A stretch of 64,000 nucleotides of DNA from the NCBI GenBank assembly GCA_026705345.1, contig JAPPAV010000140.1, positions 1-64,000 on the forward strand. The letters run 5' to 3'. The DNA is from Gammaproteobacteria bacterium. GTDB taxonomy: Bacteria > Pseudomonadota > Gammaproteobacteria > Pseudomonadales > Azotimanducaceae. This document shows positions 61,025 to 64,000 of the stretch, piece by piece (positions within the stretch are counted from its first letter, which is position 1; every line of letters starts with the position of its first letter). The notes under the pieces were generated by a model that had not been told where the DNA came from, did not search any database, and saw nothing but the letters and a program-made list of their open reading frames with translations. The position numbers were made by a program, and so were the translations under genes.

Positions 61025-62246
61025 CGCCGCGCGATACGCAGCCGTCGGGCTGTTCGCGATGGCCGCCACGCTCGGCCTTGCTACCGAGTTCGACGCACGC
61101 ATCAAGTGGCACACGACCGCCCAGCGGCTCCCGGCTGGCGATGCGCAACGGGATGCGACCGGCGAGTCGAAACCCCTCGACCACGGTGCCGACCTTCGCC
61201 TGCTCTTGCGCCGCGACTTCGGCAGCTTCACCGTCGAGGTCGACCACGCGACCACCTATCTCGTGGGCGACTCCATCGAATCCGCCGCCGATTCGGGGCC
61301 GACGTTCGACCAAACGCCGACCGGCGACGACCGGCGTCTCCTGGACCTCACCTGGGAAGTCGACCGGGGAGACCGTCACCGGCTGCTGCACCGCTTCGAC
61401 CGGTTCGCGCTGAAATACCGGTCGTCCCGGTGGGCCGTGACCGTCGGCCGCGACGCGGTCAGCTGGGGCAGCGGCGTGGTTTTCCACCCCATGGATCTCT
61501 TCAACCCGTTCGCACCCACCACCGTTGACCAGGACTACAAGGCCGGCGATGACCTGGTCCGGATCGAGCGCCTGTTCGACGACGGATCCGACCTCGAGAT
61601 GCTGGCCGTCGCCCGGCACGGCGAGGTCGAAGGCGGCACTGCGAGTGTCGCCTTCAAGTACCGGACGCTCCTGGGCAGCACCGAACTAGACCTTCTTGCG
61701 GCGCGACACTATGGCGGCGACGTGGTCGGACTGGGCCTGCGCACCCCGATCGGCGGTGCCCTGGTCCGATCGGATCTCGTCGCCGTCGACGACGGGGCGG
61801 GTTGGACCTACTCGGGCGTCGTCAACGTCGACTACAGCTTTCCCGTCGCACAAAGCTCCGTCCATGTCTTCGCGGAGTACTTCCGCAACGGCTTCGGTGT
61901 GCCAGGTCTGCCGGAGGACCTTGACCGCCTGCCCGACGCCCTCACAGACCGGTTGGGACGCAGCGAGATGTTCACGATGATGAGGGACTACGCCGCCGTC
62001 GGGGCGCAGTTTCGCTGGCATGCCTTGGTGAACCAGAGCATCAGCGTCATTGCCAATCTCCACGACGCATCGAAGGTCCTGCAGACGACCGTCGGCTACG
62101 ACGCGAGCGACGCCGTCCGACTCCAGGTCGGCGTCATCAAGCCAATGGGTGGCCACGGCGACGAATTCGGCCGACTTGGAGTCGGGGACGGCCTCACCGT
62201 CGGCGGCGGAGCACGGGCGTACTTGCGCTTGGTGTATTTCTTCTAG
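61002..62246 (+). CDS. Putative outer-membrane beta-barrel protein of the ABC export cluster
   Basis: I do not recognise a named family. The 414-residue protein has a signal peptide (RYAAVGLFAMAATLGLATEF) and many amphipathic strands such as WAVTVGRDAVSWGSGVVFHP, SDLVAVDDGAGWTYSGVV and LVYFF. The C-terminal Phe is the usual barrel-assembly signal. The TTG start at 61002 is preferred because ATG 61059 would remove most of the signal. It lies after the ATPase gene and may form the outer-membrane part of the same system. Confidence 0.72.
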   Translation: MPRSSKIAAARYAAVGLFAMAATLGLATEFDARIKWHTTAQRLPAGDAQRDATGESKPLDHGADLRLLLRRDFGSFTVEVDHATTYLVGDSIESAADSGPTFDQTPTGDDRRLLDLTWEVDRGDRHRLLHRFDRFALKYRSSRWAVTVGRDAVSWGSGVVFHPMDLFNPFAPTTVDQDYKAGDDLVRIERLFDDGSDLEMLAVARHGEVEGGTASVAFKYRTLLGSTELDLLAARHYGGDVVGLGLRTPIGGALVRSDLVAVDDGAGWTYSGVVNVDYSFPVAQSSVHVFAEYFRNGFGVPGLPEDLDRLPDALTDRLGRSEMFTMMRDYAAVGAQFRWHALVNQSISVIANLHDASKVLQTTVGYDASDAVRLQVGVIKPMGGHGDEFGRLGVGDGLTVGGGARAYLRLVYFF

Positions 62247-62277
62247 CGGCGCACGCGGCCATGCCTAGCGCGTCTAT

Positions 62278-64000
62278 CTAGCGACGCTCGAAAGCGCGGG
62301 TGCGCGGGTTCGAACGCTTCGCCTCGTCGGGCCGGGCATCACGGGTCGAGTCGTTCTTCTGCGGCTTGACCGGAGCACGTCGAACCGGCCGTTCGCGCTG
62401 CGGTGCGTTCCTGCTTGGCGCGACGCGTTGCGGCCGAGCCGGCGGGGTCGATGCCCGTCGCGGCGGGGACGAGCGAGGCCTGCTCTGCGGTCGGGATGGT
62501 TCGGCTCGATGCCGCTGCGGTTCTACGACTCGCGGCTCGGCACGCCGTTGGAACGCGCGAGTTCGCACATTGCCCCGCTCGCGCTCGACGGAACGTTGCC
62601 GGTCGAGGGTGGACTGTACCGGTCGGCGTGCCTCGGGTGTTCGACGTGGTTCCGCAGATCGAGTCGTGCTTCGGCGGTCGGCTTCGCGCTGGAAAACCCG
62701 GGTTCTCGGACTCGAGCGCCGGACATCTTCCCTCGGGCGTGCCGCGTTCTCGCGCACAACCGGCCGTTGCTGGACCGTCGTCGTCCGCGGCGATGCGGTT
62801 CGCGACGGTGCCCGTTGCTCCGGGTCGCGTTGAAACATCCGGCTTCGGCCGTTGGGGCTGGCTTGGCGCGGTTCGAATGTATCGACGCGGTTTGCAACCG
62901 TCGGCCGCCGCGTCGGTTGGCGGGGCGTGTCGGTCACCGTTGGGCGGCGTTCCACCTGCCGCGCCTCGCGACGTTCGAATGACCGCGTCCGGGCACTGCG
63001 GTCGGTCGCGGAGCGGTTGTCGGTTGCGGCTCGGCGTGGGTTCGCCAGACGTTCCACCCGTTCCGCGCCGTTGGCGGCCCGGTTGCTGGTCGGCGGCTGC
63101 TCCGTGCGTTGGAAAGCCCGCAGTCGGGGGTTCGTCCGGCGGTCTTCCTCGACGCGCGGCTCAGCGCGGCGTTGGGTGGCGAGTTGGATCCGCGGGTGAC
63201 CCGGATCCACGCGCCGCCAGAGCGTGCTCGGCCGCGACACGACTGCCGAGCTCTCGCTCCCGCGGGGCCGGATGCCGCGTCGATCCCGGTCGCGGTCGTC
63301 GCCATCGCGTCGGCCCCGTGCATCCCGGTCGCGCTCACCACGGCGGCGGTCGCGATCGCCACGGCGGCGGTCCCGGTCACCACGGTGGTCGTCCCGGTCG
63401 CGGCGCTCGTAGCGTCGCCCGTCGTGCCGGTCGGCGCGATGCCGGTGTCTGTCGTGATGGTGGTGATGGCGGATCGGCAAGCGGAAACTCGGGTTGTAGA
63501 AGCGCCAGTCCCAGGTTCCCGGAAAATACCGGTACGTCCAGCCACCGTAGTCGCGGAAGACGTAATAGCGCGCCGGATCGTAGATCCACGACACGCGATA
63601 GCGGTTTACCGGCCGATCCACATAGCGGTACACGGTGCGCGTTTCGTAGATGGGCTGCTCGACGACGGCCACCTCCTGGACCACGGTTGGTGTCGCCGTC
63701 ACGGGCTCGACCACCTCGACCGACTGGACGACCTCGACCGACGGCGTTGCGAGCAGCTCCCCGGGTGGGTCGGCCGGGATCTCGTCCTCCACCAAGACCT
63801 CGCGAACCGTGGCAGTGGCCGCGGCAAGCAACGCCGAGCGCGGCTCCAGGACCGCCACGAGAAGGTTTAGATCCAGTGCGCCCGTAAAGTCGACCACCCA
63901 TTCGACACCCGCTTCTCCGATATCGGCTGCGGGAATGCGTACCTCGTACCAGGACTCGGCGGTGCCTTCGGGAATGTCGACGGCGCCGGAAGCCCACTCG
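62278..64000 (-). CDS. Arginine-rich repeat protein, 5' end beyond the window
   Basis: The frame is open to the right edge, so the start is missing. The edge part reads as a soluble domain (ESWYEVRIPAADIGEAGVEW, GALDLNLLVAVLEPR). A Val/Glu/Thr-rich linker leads to a tyrosine/tryptophan-rich patch (WIYDPARYYVFRDYGGWTYR, FPGTWDWRFYNPSFRLP), then HHHHHDRHRHR and Arg-Asp repeats. The C-terminal half carries six spaced copies of R-x-R-x-F-[QE]-R. No function is known. Codon use stays GC-rich and in frame, and the motif spacing argues that this strand, not the long plus-strand frame opposite, is real. Confidence 0.65.
   Translation of the reverse strand, partial: EWASGAVDIPEGTAESWYEVRIPAADIGEAGVEWVVDFTGALDLNLLVAVLEPRSALLAAATATVREVLVEDEIPADPPGELLATPSVEVVQSVEVVEPVTATPTVVQEVAVVEQPIYETRTVYRYVDRPVNRYRVSWIYDPARYYVFRDYGGWTYRYFPGTWDWRFYNPSFRLPIRHHHHHDRHRHRADRHDGRRYERRDRDDHRGDRDRRRGDRDRRRGERDRDARGRRDGDDRDRDRRGIRPRGSESSAVVSRPSTLWRRVDPGHPRIQLATQRRAEPRVEEDRRTNPRLRAFQRTEQPPTSNRAANGAERVERLANPRRAATDNRSATDRSARTRSFERREARQVERRPTVTDTPRQPTRRPTVANRVDTFEPRQASPNGRSRMFQRDPEQRAPSRTASPRTTTVQQRPVVRENAARPREDVRRSSPRTRVFQREADRRSTTRSAEPRRTPEARRPVQSTLDRQRSVERERGNVRTRAFQRRAEPRVVEPQRHRAEPSRPQSRPRSSPPRRASTPPARPQRVAPSRNAPQRERPVRRAPVKPQKNDSTRDARPDEAKRSNPRTRAFERR
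62284..63129 (-). repeat. Protein repeat region with R-x-R-x-F-[QE]-R every ~47 residues
   Basis: Counting from the GTG at 63897 as residue 1, motif copies start near residues 257, 302, 350, 397, 444 and 531. Spacings are 45, 48, 47 and 47, then 87 residues, as if one copy between the last two had decayed. Examples are PRTRVFQR and VRTRAFQR. The sequence between the motifs is low-complexity Arg/Pro/Ser/Thr. Confidence 0.7.

Noticed and set aside
62403..63887. Long plus-strand open frame opposite the arginine-rich protein
   Set aside because: It is Arg/Gly/Ser-rich translation of high-GC antisense DNA. The minus strand shows ordered domains and periodic motifs.

Overview
The window is a GC-rich, densely coded bacterial chromosome segment with about 55 protein genes and no rRNA, tRNA, CRISPR array or insertion sequence that I can support. 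UbiA, a TorF-GlnK-Amt nitrogen operon behind a sigma-54-type promoter, ComM/YifB, a cytochrome c5 and two TRAP permease genes point to a ubiquinone-using Gram-negative, most likely a marine or host-associated gammaproteobacterium. That placement is an inference from gene content.

Layout. 0-9 kb: a dicarboxylate/amino-acid symporter, ubiA, TRAP permeases dctQ-dctM, a sulfotransferase-like gene, a GT4 glycosyltransferase, a TakP-like TRAP binding lipoprotein and an S1 sulfatase. 9-17 kb: uvrD, an orphan membrane protein, then the sugar-nucleotide set glmS, glmU and galU, and a coiled-coil membrane protein with in-frame 21-bp repeats. 17-23 kb: a GMC oxidoreductase with its subunit-3 partner, two paralogous secreted proteins of unknown function, a DUF6152-type protein and a periplasmic metallo-beta-lactamase-fold hydrolase. 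23-29 kb: an accessory patch with three PIN-domain toxin-antitoxin pairs, an LLM/VOC pair, a CoA-transferase and a doubly frameshifted AAC(3)-type pseudogene. 29-37 kb: an eight-gene minus-strand operon, hemA - sensor kinase - OmpR regulator - hemE - chlorite-dismutase-fold protein (HemQ/ChdC-like) - ferrochelatase - FAD amine-oxidase-fold enzyme - PaaI thioesterase, with every junction overlapping. This is the most interesting unit in the window. 37-46 kb: a large alpha-2-macroglobulin, a phytanoyl-CoA-dioxygenase-family enzyme, and the torF-glnK-amt operon. 46-57 kb: comM, cytochrome c5, a giant 2-oxoacid:ferredoxin oxidoreductase divergent from an Lrp regulator, and a TetR-mccB-mccA carboxylase operon. 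57-64 kb: a LolA-like protein, two MacB/LolE-type permeases, an ATPase and a beta-barrel protein that may form one envelope export system, then an arginine-rich repeat protein that runs off the right edge.

Together the genes cover organic-acid and ammonium uptake, amino-acid catabolism (indolepyruvate/arylpyruvate-type and methylcrotonyl-type carboxylation), cell-wall and surface sugar supply, and heme synthesis under apparent two-component control. Functions rest on motifs read by eye; no database search was possible.
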